Assembly (NCBI GenBank): GCA_947500845.1
Contig: CANMTP010000005.1
Span: 186,001-250,000 of the forward strand
Length of the DNA: 64,000 nucleotides
DNA from: an uncultured Aquimarina sp.
Lineage (GTDB): Bacteria > Bacteroidota > Bacteroidia > Flavobacteriales > Flavobacteriaceae
Direction: 5' to 3'
Shown here one piece after another: positions 46,395-58,611 of the stretch (the stretch's first letter is position 1; every line of letters starts with the position of its first letter). The notes below the pieces were generated by a model. It ran no database searches. It worked only from the letters and a program-made list of their open reading frames with translations, and was not told the DNA's origin. A program made the translations under genes and the position numbers.

Positions 46395-47336
46395 TTAAGG
46401 ATCATAACTCTTATCCTCAACATCATCCAAGGTTTTATCAAGTTTATTATGATCAAGAATTGTATATCCATTATCATCATAATAAAATGCCGGAATAAAC
46501 TTTTCATCATGCCGAATGTTTTTTAAAATATAGGAGTGTGCTTGATGCACTTCCTGGGCAAAAGACTCATCATAATAGCTTATCAATAACAATACTTCCC
46601 CATGAAGCTGAGATAATTCTAGTCTATCAAAATCTTTTAATGGACTGGAATCATCTACTGCATGCACAATAGTCCAGGTGGTTGGTAGATAGGTGATTGA
46701 GCTTCGTTCAAGTTTCAGGTTATAAAAATTATTAATGTACTTTTCATCATTCCCTTTTTGCGATAATGATAAAGTAGCTTCTATTCTGGGGCGAATCATT
46801 ATATTAGTGCTTCTACTCATTAACCGAAACATAATACAGTCAATTCCATTATGCTTTCTTAGGATTATACTTTTACTAAATTGGATATTGGCCTTTGGTT
46901 TAGAAAATCTTCCATACAATAGTCCGGTTACAAATGAGAAGCTCAATAAACCTATTAATGCCTCAAACGAAGATATCACTCCCAAAAGCATGCCTTTGGG
47001 TGCCATTCTTCCGTAACCCACCGTTGTGATGGTTTGAGCTGAAAAGAAAAATGCATTTAAGAAATCTATAAAAATACTTCCAGTTGGTTTTGTAATGCCT
47101 GATATCCCAATTGCCAGGTAGATTATTCCAAATAAGGTATTAATCAAGACGTATCCTAGTAACACCCATAAAAAAAATTTGCTCCAAGGTATACTGATTA
47201 AATACTCATAGCTTTCAGACAATGAGCTGGGCCTATTGATATGTTTTATGTTAAAAGAACCATCAGGATCAATAAACCGTTTAGCACGTTCATTCGAACT
47301 TATTCCAATTCCAGGGTCTTTTACCTTTTTAGCCAT
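46395..47336 (-). CDS. Inward-rectifier K+ channel (KirBac type)
   Basis: The 313-residue protein has two membrane segments (FFLWVLLGYVLINTLFGIIYLAIG and VISSFEALIGLLSFSFVTGLLYG) around a pore with TITTVGYGRMAP. The rest is the cytoplasmic Ig-like Kir domain (IQFSKSIILRKHNG, FRLMSRSTNIMIRPRIEATLSL). It passes K+ through the inner membrane. It lies 12 bases after dapA on the same strand. The window holds a second, unrelated K+ channel type at 26.4 kb. Confidence 0.92.
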   Translation of the reverse strand: MAKKVKDPGIGISSNERAKRFIDPDGSFNIKHINRPSSLSESYEYLISIPWSKFFLWVLLGYVLINTLFGIIYLAIGISGITKPTGSIFIDFLNAFFFSAQTITTVGYGRMAPKGMLLGVISSFEALIGLLSFSFVTGLLYGRFSKPKANIQFSKSIILRKHNGIDCIMFRLMSRSTNIMIRPRIEATLSLSQKGNDEKYINNFYNLKLERSSITYLPTTWTIVHAVDDSSPLKDFDRLELSQLHGEVLLLISYYDESFAQEVHQAHSYILKNIRHDEKFIPAFYYDDNGYTILDHNKLDKTLDDVEDKSYDP

Positions 47337-47348
47337 AGCTATAGAACC

Positions 47349-48224
47349 TCAAAAATTCTGGATAAACTCTTTTATTTTTTCTCCTAAGCCTTCTGAAACA
47401 GGAATTAGGGGCAATCGAAGATAATCTTGGCAAATCTCTCTGGTTTTTAGAATATTCTTTATTCCTGCTGGATTACCTTCTTCAAAAGCGTAGTCTAGAA
47501 TTGGTAAGAGTTTATATAGTATTTGAAATGCCTTTTCTGTTTCTCCTGCCAAACCTAATCGAATCATTTCAGAAAATTCTTGAGGAAACCCCTGTCCAAT
47601 AACACTTATAACACCATCTCCACCCGCGGCTACTGCAGGTAGTGCTAAAGTGTCGTCCCCAGAAATTACAAGAAAACCCTTTGGTTTATCTTTAATAATT
47701 TTTAATACTTGGGTAAAATCCCCCACAGCTTCTTTTATACCAATAATATTTTCTAATTGTGCAAGACGCAAAGTAGTTTCTGCAGTCATATTAATGCCAG
47801 TACGAGAAGGCACATTATACAGCAAAACTGGAATAGGAACGATATCATTTATCTCTTTATAATGCTGATAAATCCCTTCTTGACTTGGTTTATTATACAT
47901 AGGAACCACTGACAGTATTGCATCAAAATATGATAAATCGGTTTCTTGAATTTCTTTAAGGATTGCTGCAGTATTATTTCCTCCAATGCCGATCACCAAA
48001 GGAAGCCTATTATCATTTACTCTAACAATGTGGTCTACTAGATCTTTTTTTTCCTCTTTTGAAAGTGTAACTGACTCGGCAGTTGTACCCAAAATAACCA
48101 GATACTCTATCCCGCCTTTGATACAAAAATTAACCAATGAGGTAACTCCCGTATAATCTATTGAACCATCTTTATTAAATGGAGTAGCTAAAGCTACCCC
48201 TGTTCCTCTAAGAAAACTACTCAT
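47349..48224 (-). CDS. dapA: 4-hydroxy-tetrahydrodipicolinate synthase
   Basis: The 291-residue class I aldolase condenses pyruvate with aspartate semialdehyde in lysine and diaminopimelate synthesis. It has GTTAESVTLS (substrate loop), YNVPSRTGINM with the catalytic Tyr, and GIKEAVGDF with the Schiff-base Lys. It starts one base after the DUF6913 gene stop. Confidence 0.97.
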   Translation of the reverse strand: MSSFLRGTGVALATPFNKDGSIDYTGVTSLVNFCIKGGIEYLVILGTTAESVTLSKEEKKDLVDHIVRVNDNRLPLVIGIGGNNTAAILKEIQETDLSYFDAILSVVPMYNKPSQEGIYQHYKEINDIVPIPVLLYNVPSRTGINMTAETTLRLAQLENIIGIKEAVGDFTQVLKIIKDKPKGFLVISGDDTLALPAVAAGGDGVISVIGQGFPQEFSEMIRLGLAGETEKAFQILYKLLPILDYAFEEGNPAGIKNILKTREICQDYLRLPLIPVSEGLGEKIKEFIQNF

Positions 48225-48225
48225 G

Positions 48226-48747
48226 TTATATAACCTGTAAAATTTTTAAATATTTCTTAAGTTCTTTAATAAACAGATTAGGATTGTTTACCGTGGCTCC
48301 TATAATTAAATCATTGATGCGATGATCAACTTTTGCAAAACCCACCTTAAATTTTGCTTTTGAGGCAGCAGCCACATAGTTTAACTCTATTTTATTCTCT
48401 TCATAAAAACTTATTAAAACATCGTAATCTTTGTTTATGAATTCTTGTAAAGCTCCACTCTTCATCACACCTTTTACTCCAAAATTTTTGTCATTATAAT
48501 AAACCACATTGTTATCATCTTCAATTTCTTTATCTTCTTTATATCCTACTATTTTCAATTTATCAGGAGTAACTCCCAATTCGTTTGCTAGTTTGATCAA
48601 AGATGAGATGTTGATATCATAAGAAGCATCAACGAGTACAGCAAGAGTTTTAAGCTTAGAAATAGTTTGTGATGAGACATTTCTTTTCTCTAGATGTGCT
48701 TCAACACTTTTTTTTATAGCATTCCTTTTAAGCCCTTTTAAGATCAT
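48226..48747 (-). CDS. DUF6913-like cytoplasmic protein
   Basis: The 173-residue protein starts LKRNAIKKSVEAHLEKRN and continues with an alpha/beta pattern (TLAVLVDASYDINISSLIKLANELG, YDVLISFYEENKIELNYVAAASKAKFKVGFA). I match it from memory to the flavobacterial DUF6913 group, which sits before dapA. Function is unknown. A TACATTTG -7 match on the minus strand (48770-48777) lies about 22 bases before its ATG. Confidence 0.75.
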   Translation of the reverse strand: MILKGLKRNAIKKSVEAHLEKRNVSSQTISKLKTLAVLVDASYDINISSLIKLANELGVTPDKLKIVGYKEDKEIEDDNNVVYYNDKNFGVKGVMKSGALQEFINKDYDVLISFYEENKIELNYVAAASKAKFKVGFAKVDHRINDLIIGATVNNPNLFIKELKKYLKILQVI

Positions 48748-48866
48748 TTATCAAAAGATTACAAAGCCACAAATGTAGCTATTTTACAAATTAAAAACAC
48801 TTCAACAACTTCAAGAAAAAGGAAAACGTTGAAAATCAGCATAACTTATCTAAAACTTCATCATTT

Positions 48867-49571
48867 TTAAAAATACTTTTCTTTCAAAAACTCCTTATTC
48901 ACCGGTTTCGTTTCCAATAAAAATCTAGTAAAGAAATAAATACCTAGTGTTTCTACGATGTTAATCAGTACAGTAAATATTCTACTATAATAATAAAGTT
49001 CATTTATTCCTAAAAGAGCATTGACGACAAGTGTACAACAAGCAGCTACAAATAGAAAAATTGCTTTTTCATATTTATCAGACAAATAGATAAAAAAACT
49101 AATGGCAGAAAATAACAACATGCTGATTAACGCTGATATTACTCCAGCCAAAGAGTCTTTAATCTTTGGTAATGCTAACTCTGCAATAGAAAACATTACA
49201 TAGACTATCAATATTATACTTATCACTACTGGTGGCGAAGTTAATTTGTTTAGTTTAATGTCCTGTTTTGAAATAAATTCCCGTGAAAGGAAAACGCATA
49301 AGAGGTAGTAACTCGTTATAAGTATTGCTATTACATCATAATATCGAACAAAATCCAAGGAAACAAAAATATTAGTTATAGCCAAAACCAACAAACTTAC
49401 AGGAAATAAAAAATTAATTTTCTTGACTGAATTTACATATAATAGAATCAGTGATAAGGGAATCATTGGTTTAAAATATAATAATAACCCCTCATTAAAA
49501 AACATTGCCACTATAATGACCACTAAGAAAGAACTATAAAAAAATATGTATGTGAAATTCGGATTTTTCAA
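48867..49571 (-). CDS. YhhN/TMEM86-like membrane protein, array copy 1 (both Asp replaced), TTG start
   Basis: The 234-residue protein has about seven or eight membrane spans and keeps the family segment YFKPMIPLSL near residue 32. The two positions that are Asp in YhhN proteins are Asn here: Asn67 (AITNIF) and Asn184 (VVNALLG). It is most like copy 2. The start must be TTG: no ATG is available and MKNPNFTYIFFYSSFL aligns with copies 2 and 3. If it folds like YhhN it is probably inactive as an enzyme. Confidence 0.75.
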   Translation of the reverse strand: MKNPNFTYIFFYSSFLVVIIVAMFFNEGLLLYFKPMIPLSLILLYVNSVKKINFLFPVSLLVLAITNIFVSLDFVRYYDVIAILITSYYLLCVFLSREFISKQDIKLNKLTSPPVVISIILIVYVMFSIAELALPKIKDSLAGVISALISMLLFSAISFFIYLSDKYEKAIFLFVAACCTLVVNALLGINELYYYSRIFTVLINIVETLGIYFFTRFLLETKPVNKEFLKEKYF

Positions 49572-49643
49572 ATAATGTTTTAATAATTATATTTTTCAAT
49601 AAATAATAATAGGAGCTATACCATTAGAATTAATGCTCTGTGT

Positions 49644-50354
49644 TTAAAAATAATTGTCCTTGTGAGGTTCTATATTCTTATTCTTATCTCTTGTTTCAAT
49701 CAAGAAATTGGTAAAAAAATAAATACCTCCTATTTCTGCAATATTAATTAAAACTGTAAACACCCTATTATAATAAAGCAATTCATTTACCGCCAAAAGG
49801 GCATCTACAAATAACGTACAGCACGTGGCTACAAATAAGTAAATCGACTTTTCAAACCTATCTGCTATGTAAATAACAAAACCAATTGCCGAAAATGACA
49901 GCATACTTATAACAATACTAATAATATATCCTATAGAATCACTCATCTTTGGCAAAACCATTTGTGTAATAGAAAATATTAGATAGAAAATCAACATAAC
50001 TCCTATCAAAAGAGGCGGAGAAATAAGTTGCTTTAATTTTAGGTCCTGTTTAGAAACAAACTTCAACAACAAAAACACACAAAATATATAAAAGGCTGTA
50101 ATTAGTAGAGCTATGACACGAAAGTACTCTACAAAATTAATGTAAACGAAAATATCTGTTATCATAATTGTAATCATAGATAGTATGAACAAAACATTAA
50201 CTTTTTTTGAACACCTAATGTATACGACAATTAGAGATAATGGCACAATTGGCTTGGTGTACACCAATAAACTTTTATCAAAAAAAATAGCAATACCTAT
50301 AACTACTATGAAAAAACTATAAAAAAACCAATATGCTATGTCTATTTTTCTCAA
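49644..50354 (-). CDS. YhhN/TMEM86-like membrane protein, array copy 2 (both Asp kept), TTG start
   Basis: The 236-residue multi-span protein has VYTKPIVPLSL near residue 32, Asp67 (MITDIF) and Asp184 (FVDALLAVNELLYY), so both conserved acidic positions remain. It could be catalytically active. TTG at 50354 is the only start. The C-terminus is polar (ETRDKNKNIEPHKD). It is closest to copy 1 (YIISIVISMLSFSAI against GVISALISMLLFSAI). Confidence 0.78.
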   Translation of the reverse strand: MRKIDIAYWFFYSFFIVVIGIAIFFDKSLLVYTKPIVPLSLIVVYIRCSKKVNVLFILSMITIMITDIFVYINFVEYFRVIALLITAFYIFCVFLLLKFVSKQDLKLKQLISPPLLIGVMLIFYLIFSITQMVLPKMSDSIGYIISIVISMLSFSAIGFVIYIADRFEKSIYLFVATCCTLFVDALLAVNELLYYNRVFTVLINIAEIGGIYFFTNFLIETRDKNKNIEPHKDNYF

Positions 50355-50421
50355 AGGAAGGTTAAGCTTTACAATACAGAACTAAATATATACATATTTT
50401 GAAGACAAATTTGATTATTTT

Positions 50422-51117
50422 CTAGAAGTAATCTTTATTGTTTGGTATCAATTTGTGTTGTTCCATAAAAAACTTGATTAGAAAAAACTGTCCAAAAATT
50501 TGTAAGACTGTGGTTATAATCGGGAAGATCTCAAGATGTATATAAAACCCATCTAAGGCAGTGATAATGTTAGTTATCAAAAAGCAAGAGGCAGCAATCA
50601 TTAATGAATAACTAACTACAGTTTTGCTATTTAAATAAATATAATAACAAACCCCTATAAAAAAAGCGAAAAAGAAAATAAGAATAAAAAGTACTGTCTT
50701 ATGATCTATAATTTGGGGTAGTATGAGCTCTGCTACAGCATATAGAACGTAGCTAATTAACAACATAGATATTACCAACTGAAAAGTAAATACTTTTTTG
50801 AGTTGTATTTTTACTATTTGCAAGCTTTTCCAAAGTAAAGTAATATTTAAGAAATAATATGTAGCGAGTAGAATATGTAAAATTTCGAAGTTTCCCAAAT
50901 AATCATGAAAAAATAGTATCTCACATACCAAAATCAATAATAAACTAAATAAAACAAAATAGTTTTTATGCTCTGCATTTACTACATATAATACACATAA
51001 TGATAAAATCACGGGTGGCTTAAAATAAATCATCAGATAATTAGCAAAAACCGCAACAAGCAGGGTTAAGAAACTTGTGATATAAAATAGCTGATATGTA
51101 AACTTTTGTATCTTCAA
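50422..51117 (-). CDS. YhhN/TMEM86-like membrane protein, array copy 3 (Asp to Glu and Asn), TTG start
   Basis: The 231-residue protein shares the fold pattern: MIYFKPPVILSL near residue 30 and ALDGFYIHLEIFPII at the end. Its conserved positions are Glu66 (LVCEILFF) and Asn183 (LITNIITAL). It starts at TTG (51117), and KIQKFTYQLFY aligns with the start of copy 1. Loss of the second Asp argues against the parental activity. Confidence 0.75.
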   Translation of the reverse strand: MKIQKFTYQLFYITSFLTLLVAVFANYLMIYFKPPVILSLCVLYVVNAEHKNYFVLFSLLLILVCEILFFHDYLGNFEILHILLATYYFLNITLLWKSLQIVKIQLKKVFTFQLVISMLLISYVLYAVAELILPQIIDHKTVLFILIFFFAFFIGVCYYIYLNSKTVVSYSLMIAASCFLITNIITALDGFYIHLEIFPIITTVLQIFGQFFLIKFFMEQHKLIPNNKDYF

Positions 51118-51135
51118 ACACTGACGCCTTTTACT

Positions 51136-51831
51136 TTATAAACCTTCAAATTCATCTGATTTAAGTTTTATGGACTCTGTAACCATATAGTTAACTAAAA
51201 AAACCATAGCTAAAGGATTACAAATGAGTATCAGAACCTTTAATTCGTAAGATGGTAAATAAAATTGATCAATCAACCACATATAATCTCTGAATGCAAA
51301 ATTTAACATTGACAAAAAAAACCAAAGTGATTTTTCTGATCTAATATTAACAAAGTGAATCCCTGCTACTACTAGCAAAATATAAAGCAACAATAGATGA
51401 ATAAAGCCAAGTATGTGTAAATCTCTCATTGTTTCTCTAAGAACCTGATACGCCATAAAAAAAATCACAGTGTATAACAAGCTTCCAAGAATAAGGGTAA
51501 AAATATCCCTTTTGTTATAAAGAAATGATTTATGATTGTAATACAAAAAGTAAAACAAAAGAACATACACACTTATTTGCAAAATAATCTGGAATTCTAA
51601 GATATTTTTGACGCTAAAAAACGAAATCAACGCTGTTAAAAAGAGAACTAAAAGAACAATAACATGAAATATATTTATTCTTCTGGCACTTCCAAAATAT
51701 AGTATAATTATAGATGAGATGATAAGTATACCAGAGTAAGTATTTAAAAAAGTATTTTTAAATATAAATCCTAGAACTTGTGCTATTATTAAAAAAGAAA
51801 TTAAAAGTTTTAGTAGTTTTTCTCCATTCAT
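51136..51831 (-). CDS. YhhN/TMEM86-like membrane protein, array copy 4 (first Asp lost)
   Basis: The 231-residue protein is the most divergent copy at the front: the Lys-Pro segment is gone (TYSGILIISSI) and position 67 is Ala (FLTALISFF). It keeps Asp182 in FAFRDYMWLIDQFYLP. VNIRSEKSLWFFLSMLNF is close to copy 5 (VNVRSAQSLWFLIAVLNF), so copy 4 derives from copy 5. It starts at ATG and is 18 bases before copy 3. Confidence 0.75.
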   Translation of the reverse strand: MNGEKLLKLLISFLIIAQVLGFIFKNTFLNTYSGILIISSIIILYFGSARRINIFHVIVLLVLFLTALISFFSVKNILEFQIILQISVYVLLFYFLYYNHKSFLYNKRDIFTLILGSLLYTVIFFMAYQVLRETMRDLHILGFIHLLLLYILLVVAGIHFVNIRSEKSLWFFLSMLNFAFRDYMWLIDQFYLPSYELKVLILICNPLAMVFLVNYMVTESIKLKSDEFEGL

Positions 51832-51850
51832 TAAAATTCATTTGCACCCA

Positions 51851-51872
51851 AAAATTAATACTGATTAATTTT
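51851..51872 (-). terminator. AT-only hairpin between copies 4 and 5
   Basis: AAAATTAAT and ATTAATTTT flank ACTG. On the minus strand a T-rich run follows. It could end the transcript that includes ligA and copy 5, but an AT-only stem is weak. Confidence 0.4.
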
Positions 51873-51965
51873 GAATACTCCCCCGGTTAAACAGATGTGT
51901 GATTTTTTCCCTGGGACAATATAGTAAATTTTAAAACAACTAAAAATCACTAAAACTTTCTCTTT

Positions 51966-54649
<2,684 letters not shown>

Positions 54650-54693
54650 CTAATTTCTCATTTCAAAAATCCACGAAATATGATAAAATATAC

Positions 54694-55284
54694 TTAGGTT
54701 CTATCTAATTTTAGCCATTTTGGCACTTGTACTGGTTTAAAAGCTCTCATTTTTTCGAAAAGACGATCAATATTATCATCAACAATGAGCAACTCATAGT
54801 TTTCGATTTTTAGAAAACCCCTTCGAACCATATTTTCGAGCAAAGCCAGCAAGCTATCATAAAAGCCGCTAGTATTTAAAAGTCCGATAGGTTTTTGATG
54901 TAATCCTAATTGAGACCAGGTGATGATTTCAAAGAGTTCTTCTAGAGTACCAAAACCTCCAGGTAAAGTGATAAAACCATCACTAAGCTCGTGCATTTTC
55001 ATTTTGCGCTCATGCATAGTATTGGTAATAATTAACTCACTTAGTCCTTGATGAATTAATTCTTTCAGCTTGAGAAACTCAGGAATTACACCTATGACTT
55101 TTCCCTTATGAGCAAGTGCTCCCTTAGCTACGTGCCCCATAATGCCAATTCTGGCAGCTCCATACACCAATGCTATTTCCTGTTGTGCCAGTTTTTCCCC
55201 TAGAAGGAAAGCTTCAGATATTATAGCAGTGTTGTTCCCTTCACTGCTCCCACAAAATACACAAATTGAATTTAATTTATTCAT
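54694..55284 (-). CDS. LOG-family protein (TIGR00730 type)
   Basis: The 196-residue protein has the LOG Rossmann fold with SICVFCGSSEGNN at the N-terminus, HERKMKMHELSDGFITLPGGFGTLEELFE with the PGGxGTxxE motif, and WSQLGLHQKPIGLLN. The family releases ribose 5-phosphate from nucleotide monophosphates, as in cytokinin activation. Bacterial targets are probably AMP-like nucleotides. It lies 13 bases after prmC and is likely in its operon. Confidence 0.92.
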   Translation of the reverse strand: MNKLNSICVFCGSSEGNNTAIISEAFLLGEKLAQQEIALVYGAARIGIMGHVAKGALAHKGKVIGVIPEFLKLKELIHQGLSELIITNTMHERKMKMHELSDGFITLPGGFGTLEELFEIITWSQLGLHQKPIGLLNTSGFYDSLLALLENMVRRGFLKIENYELLIVDDNIDRLFEKMRAFKPVQVPKWLKLDRT

Positions 55285-55297
55285 CCCAAAAATATTA

Positions 55298-56149
55298 TTA
55301 ATTAAAACGAGCGCGAATCATGCGCTCATTATTATGTAAATCCTTTCGCAATGCCACAGTACTAAAACCTAAAGACTTAATCACCTTATATGTTTCTGAA
55401 CCCAAATACTGGTTAATTTCAAAATATAAAGATCCCGTTTGAGTTAATCTACCTTTTGCTAATTTGGTAATTTTCTTGTAAAAAATTAAAGGATCATGAT
55501 CTGAAACAAATAGAGCCTGATGCGGTTCATTATCTAGTACATTAGGCTTTATTTCATCCTTTTCTAATTCTCGCACATAGGGAGGGTTAGAAACAATGAT
55601 ATCAAAATCCTGAAACAAATGCTCACTCGCCAATACATCTTCGTTAATAAATTCAACTTTTACCCCATTTTTTATTGCATTCACTTTTGCTATTTCTATT
55701 GCCTGTTCTGAAATATCCATAGCATACACTTTGGCATTCGGTAAATTTTTGGCCAAAGCAATAGCAATACAGCCACTACCAGTACCAATATCTATGATCT
55801 TTATAGCTTCCTCTAAATCCTCTTGATCTTTTAAGATCCAATCCACCAGTTCTTCTGTTTCTGGTCTAGGAATTAGTACATTTTTATTAACACTAAAAGA
55901 TAATCCATAGAAATAGGTATGTCCTATAATATATTGAATCGGTTCCTGATCTAAAAGTCTTGTTTTTGCTTCATCAAACTGAACGATTTCAATTGCTGAT
56001 ACTTCTTTCTCTAAATCCATCGCTACATCAACTCTTCTTAACTCCAAAATTTTTTCAGAAAGCATATAAAAAAAAGACATGATCTCCTCTTCCTCATACG
56101 CTTCTGATAAAGACCTTTTAAAATCTATCCTTAAATCTTTTATTTTCAA
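55298..56149 (-). CDS. prmC: Peptide chain release factor N5-glutamine methyltransferase, TTG start
   Basis: The 283-residue SAM-dependent enzyme methylates the GGQ Gln of release factors. It has IDIGTGSGCIAIALAKNLP (SAM site), NPPYV in the catalytic loop, and PRPETEELVDWIL. The start must be TTG at 56149: an in-frame stop is close upstream, no ATG lies between, and KIKDLRIDF matches the family N-terminus. Confidence 0.94.
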   Translation of the reverse strand: MKIKDLRIDFKRSLSEAYEEEEIMSFFYMLSEKILELRRVDVAMDLEKEVSAIEIVQFDEAKTRLLDQEPIQYIIGHTYFYGLSFSVNKNVLIPRPETEELVDWILKDQEDLEEAIKIIDIGTGSGCIAIALAKNLPNAKVYAMDISEQAIEIAKVNAIKNGVKVEFINEDVLASEHLFQDFDIIVSNPPYVRELEKDEIKPNVLDNEPHQALFVSDHDPLIFYKKITKLAKGRLTQTGSLYFEINQYLGSETYKVIKSLGFSTVALRKDLHNNERMIRARFN

Positions 56150-56161
56150 TGTAAACTGTAT

Positions 56162-56650
56162 TTAAACCAAATCTTTTATCATCCATGCTTGGCAACTATA
56201 ATGACCCGTATCGCCAATTGGTCCTTCTAACTCTGTAAAACCAACTTTTTTATATAATTTTCTTGCAGCTGTCATGTAGGGCATCGTTTCTAAATAGCAT
56301 TTGGTATACCCGGCTTCTTTCGCAAAATCAAGACATCTTTTTATCATTTTATTTCCTAACCCTTTCCCTCTGGCCATTGGTAAAAAGTACATTTTCTGAA
56401 GTTCACAAGTGTCTGGATCTCCATTTTCTAAAGGAGCTATCCCACCACCTCCTAATATTTGATCATTTGCCTCTACCACAAAATAAGATCTTTTTGGCAA
56501 GTCATAGGTTTCAAACATCATGTTCAAAGCTTCATCCTCATATGCTGTGCCTACTTTTGGCACCCCCATCTCTACTAAAACTTCTCTAATTACTTGTGCG
56601 ATAGCTTTATTATCTTCGGGTTCTATTACCCTGATTTTTATTGCTTCCAT
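56162..56650 (-). CDS. GNAT-family N-acetyltransferase
   Basis: The 162-residue enzyme starts IKIRVIEPEDNKAIAQVIREVL and has the acetyl-CoA loop LPMARGKGLGNKMIKRCLDFAKEAGY and the late TMPYMTAARKLYKKVGF. The substrate is unknown. The frame opens 12 codons earlier, but the ATG at 56650 gives the normal N-terminus. The next gene, prmC, follows after 12 bases. Confidence 0.88.
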   Translation of the reverse strand: MEAIKIRVIEPEDNKAIAQVIREVLVEMGVPKVGTAYEDEALNMMFETYDLPKRSYFVVEANDQILGGGGIAPLENGDPDTCELQKMYFLPMARGKGLGNKMIKRCLDFAKEAGYTKCYLETMPYMTAARKLYKKVGFTELEGPIGDTGHYSCQAWMIKDLV

Positions 56651-56966
56651 TATGTTTTTAAGTACTACTTTTGTTGCACCCCACAAATAATAACACAGAT
56701 GGTTTTTTAGTGAGAATTAAAATACAAAATCAAATTTTTAAAGGAATTTGAAATATACGTCAAATCTAATCAGTAATCAATGAAGAAATTTCTATTATTA
56801 TCAACAACTTTTCAGTGTTTTACGAGGAAACTTTCTACCAAAAACCAACCCGTTTAATTTATTGAAAAACAAAAACTTATTAATTTACATTTAACTTATA
56901 ATATCTTTGAAGCAGAAATAGTCTTCAACAATAAAAGATAGGAAAAAAGAAAAATCTTCATATACG
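56651..56966. other. Divergent GNAT/ribD region with a ribD promoter
   Basis: No gene is visible in these 316 bases. TATCTTTG at 56902-56909 is an exact -7 box match for ribD, with a leader of about 50 bases. No FMN riboswitch is apparent by eye. The rest is AT-rich without clear symmetry. Confidence 0.5.
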
Positions 56967-58010
56967 TTGACTAGTCATGAAAAATATATAAGACGATGCA
57001 TTCAACTAGCTAGGAATGGTTTAGGGACTACATATCCCAATCCATTGGTTGGTAGTGTTATTGTTCATGAAAATAAAATTATTGGGGAAGGTTGGCATTA
57101 TAAATCGGGAGAGCCCCATGCCGAAGTATACGCAATACAATCGGTTAAGAATGAATCTTTATTAAAAGATGCGACCATCTATGTTAGCCTGGAACCTTGT
57201 AGCCACTATGGCAAAACTCCTCCTTGTAGTGACCTAATCATCGAAAAAGGCATTAAAAAGGTGGTTATTGGTACGATAGATCCATTTGCCAAAGTATCTG
57301 GAACCGGAATTCAGAGATTAATGAATTCCGGTTGCGATGTTATTGTAGGTATTTTAGAAAAGGAATGTCAAGAATTAAATAAGCGATTCTTCACTTTTCA
57401 TAAAAAAAAGCGACCTTATATAATTCTGAAATGGGCACAAACCAAAAATAACTTTATAGCACCCGATACTACGACTAAAAGAGCTCCGGTTTGGATCACA
57501 ACCAAATACTCCAGACAATTAGTGCATAAATGGCGTGCAGAAGAGCAAGGCATTTTGGTAGGCAATCAAACCGTGATAAAGGACGATCCAAAACTTACCA
57601 TAAGAGACTGGCAAGGTCAACATCCTGTAAGAGTTATTATTGACAGATCTGGTAGTATTCCAAAAAATTCTGCCGTAATGGATAAAAAAATAAAAACGAT
57701 AGTCATTACTTCAGAAAAGTTTGAAAAAGACAATACAAAGAACCTTATTTACGAAATCATAGAGCCTAAAACTAAACAAGTCAAACAGATATGCGATATT
57801 CTTTATAGGCAAGACATTCAGTCGGTTATTATTGAAGGAGGAACATTCACCATTCAATCATTTATTGACGAAAACATTTGGGACGAAGCCAGAGTTTTTG
57901 AAGGAAATACTATTTTTGAAAATGGAGTCAAAGCTCCTGTAATTAAAGGAAATTTAATTTCTGAAGAAAAAATTATGACAGACACTTTAAAAATGTATCA
58001 GAATGATTGA
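56967..58010 (+). CDS. ribD: Bifunctional riboflavin deaminase/reductase RibD, TTG start
   Basis: The 347-residue enzyme deaminates and then reduces the pyrimidine intermediate of riboflavin synthesis. The zinc deaminase domain holds GEPHAEVYAIQS and LEPCSHYGKTPPCSDL. The reductase domain begins near residue 145 (RPYIILKWAQTKNNFIA). An in-frame TAG at 56919 precedes the frame and no ATG follows before HEKYIRRCIQLARNG, so TTG at 56967 is the start, giving M-T-S-H-E-K-Y like relatives. It overlaps the HAD gene by eight bases. Confidence 0.95.
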   Translation: MTSHEKYIRRCIQLARNGLGTTYPNPLVGSVIVHENKIIGEGWHYKSGEPHAEVYAIQSVKNESLLKDATIYVSLEPCSHYGKTPPCSDLIIEKGIKKVVIGTIDPFAKVSGTGIQRLMNSGCDVIVGILEKECQELNKRFFTFHKKKRPYIILKWAQTKNNFIAPDTTTKRAPVWITTKYSRQLVHKWRAEEQGILVGNQTVIKDDPKLTIRDWQGQHPVRVIIDRSGSIPKNSAVMDKKIKTIVITSEKFEKDNTKNLIYEIIEPKTKQVKQICDILYRQDIQSVIIEGGTFTIQSFIDENIWDEARVFEGNTIFENGVKAPVIKGNLISEEKIMTDTLKMYQND

Positions 58011-58611
58011 AACCATAATTTTTGATTTTGGAGATGTATTTATCAATTTAGACAAATTAGCTACTCCCAGAGAGCTTTCTAAACTAGGTGATTTTAAATG
58101 GACGCCCAAAATACAGGAATTGAATAATCTATATGAAATGGGCAAAGTTTCTACCAGTGAATTTCTGAATAATTACCAAAAAATATTTCCTAACGCTTCT
58201 CAACAGCAATTAGTTGAAGCCTGGAATGCTATTTTACTTGATTTTCCACAATATCGTTTAGATTTTCTGCAAAATTTGGTTTCAAGTCAAAATTACAAAC
58301 TTATACTTTTGAGCAATACTAATGAATTGCATATTGATAAGGTTAAGGAAACCATTTCGTTTTATGAAACATTTAGATCATGCTTTGATGCATTTTACTT
58401 ATCACACGAGATACACTTAAGAAAACCGAACATCGATATTTTTGAATTTGTATTAGAACAACATCAAATTGAGCCTTCTAAAACTATTTTTATTGATGAC
58501 ACTAAAGAAAATACAGATTCGGCAGCACAACTTGGTATTCATGTTTGGAATAATGACCCTAAATCCCAAGATATTACTAATTTGTTTACTTTAAAATCTC
58601 ATTTATTTTGA
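58003..58611 (+). CDS. HAD-family hydrolase
   Basis: The 202-residue protein has IIFDFGDVFINLD at the N-terminus with the nucleophilic Asp, LLSNTNELH (motif II), and FIDDTKENTDSAAQLG (motif IV). Gly at the +2 position after the nucleophile resembles YihX-type sugar phosphatases. It lies in the RibD operon, so it may be a flavin-intermediate phosphatase, which is inference. Confidence 0.88.
   Translation: MIETIIFDFGDVFINLDKLATPRELSKLGDFKWTPKIQELNNLYEMGKVSTSEFLNNYQKIFPNASQQQLVEAWNAILLDFPQYRLDFLQNLVSSQNYKLILLSNTNELHIDKVKETISFYETFRSCFDAFYLSHEIHLRKPNIDIFEFVLEQHQIEPSKTIFIDDTKENTDSAAQLGIHVWNNDPKSQDITNLFTLKSHLF

Noticed and set aside
55287..55294. TATTTTTG on the minus strand before the LOG-family gene
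   Set aside because: It would start transcription inside the coding region; the gene follows prmC by 13 bases and is better explained as part of that operon.
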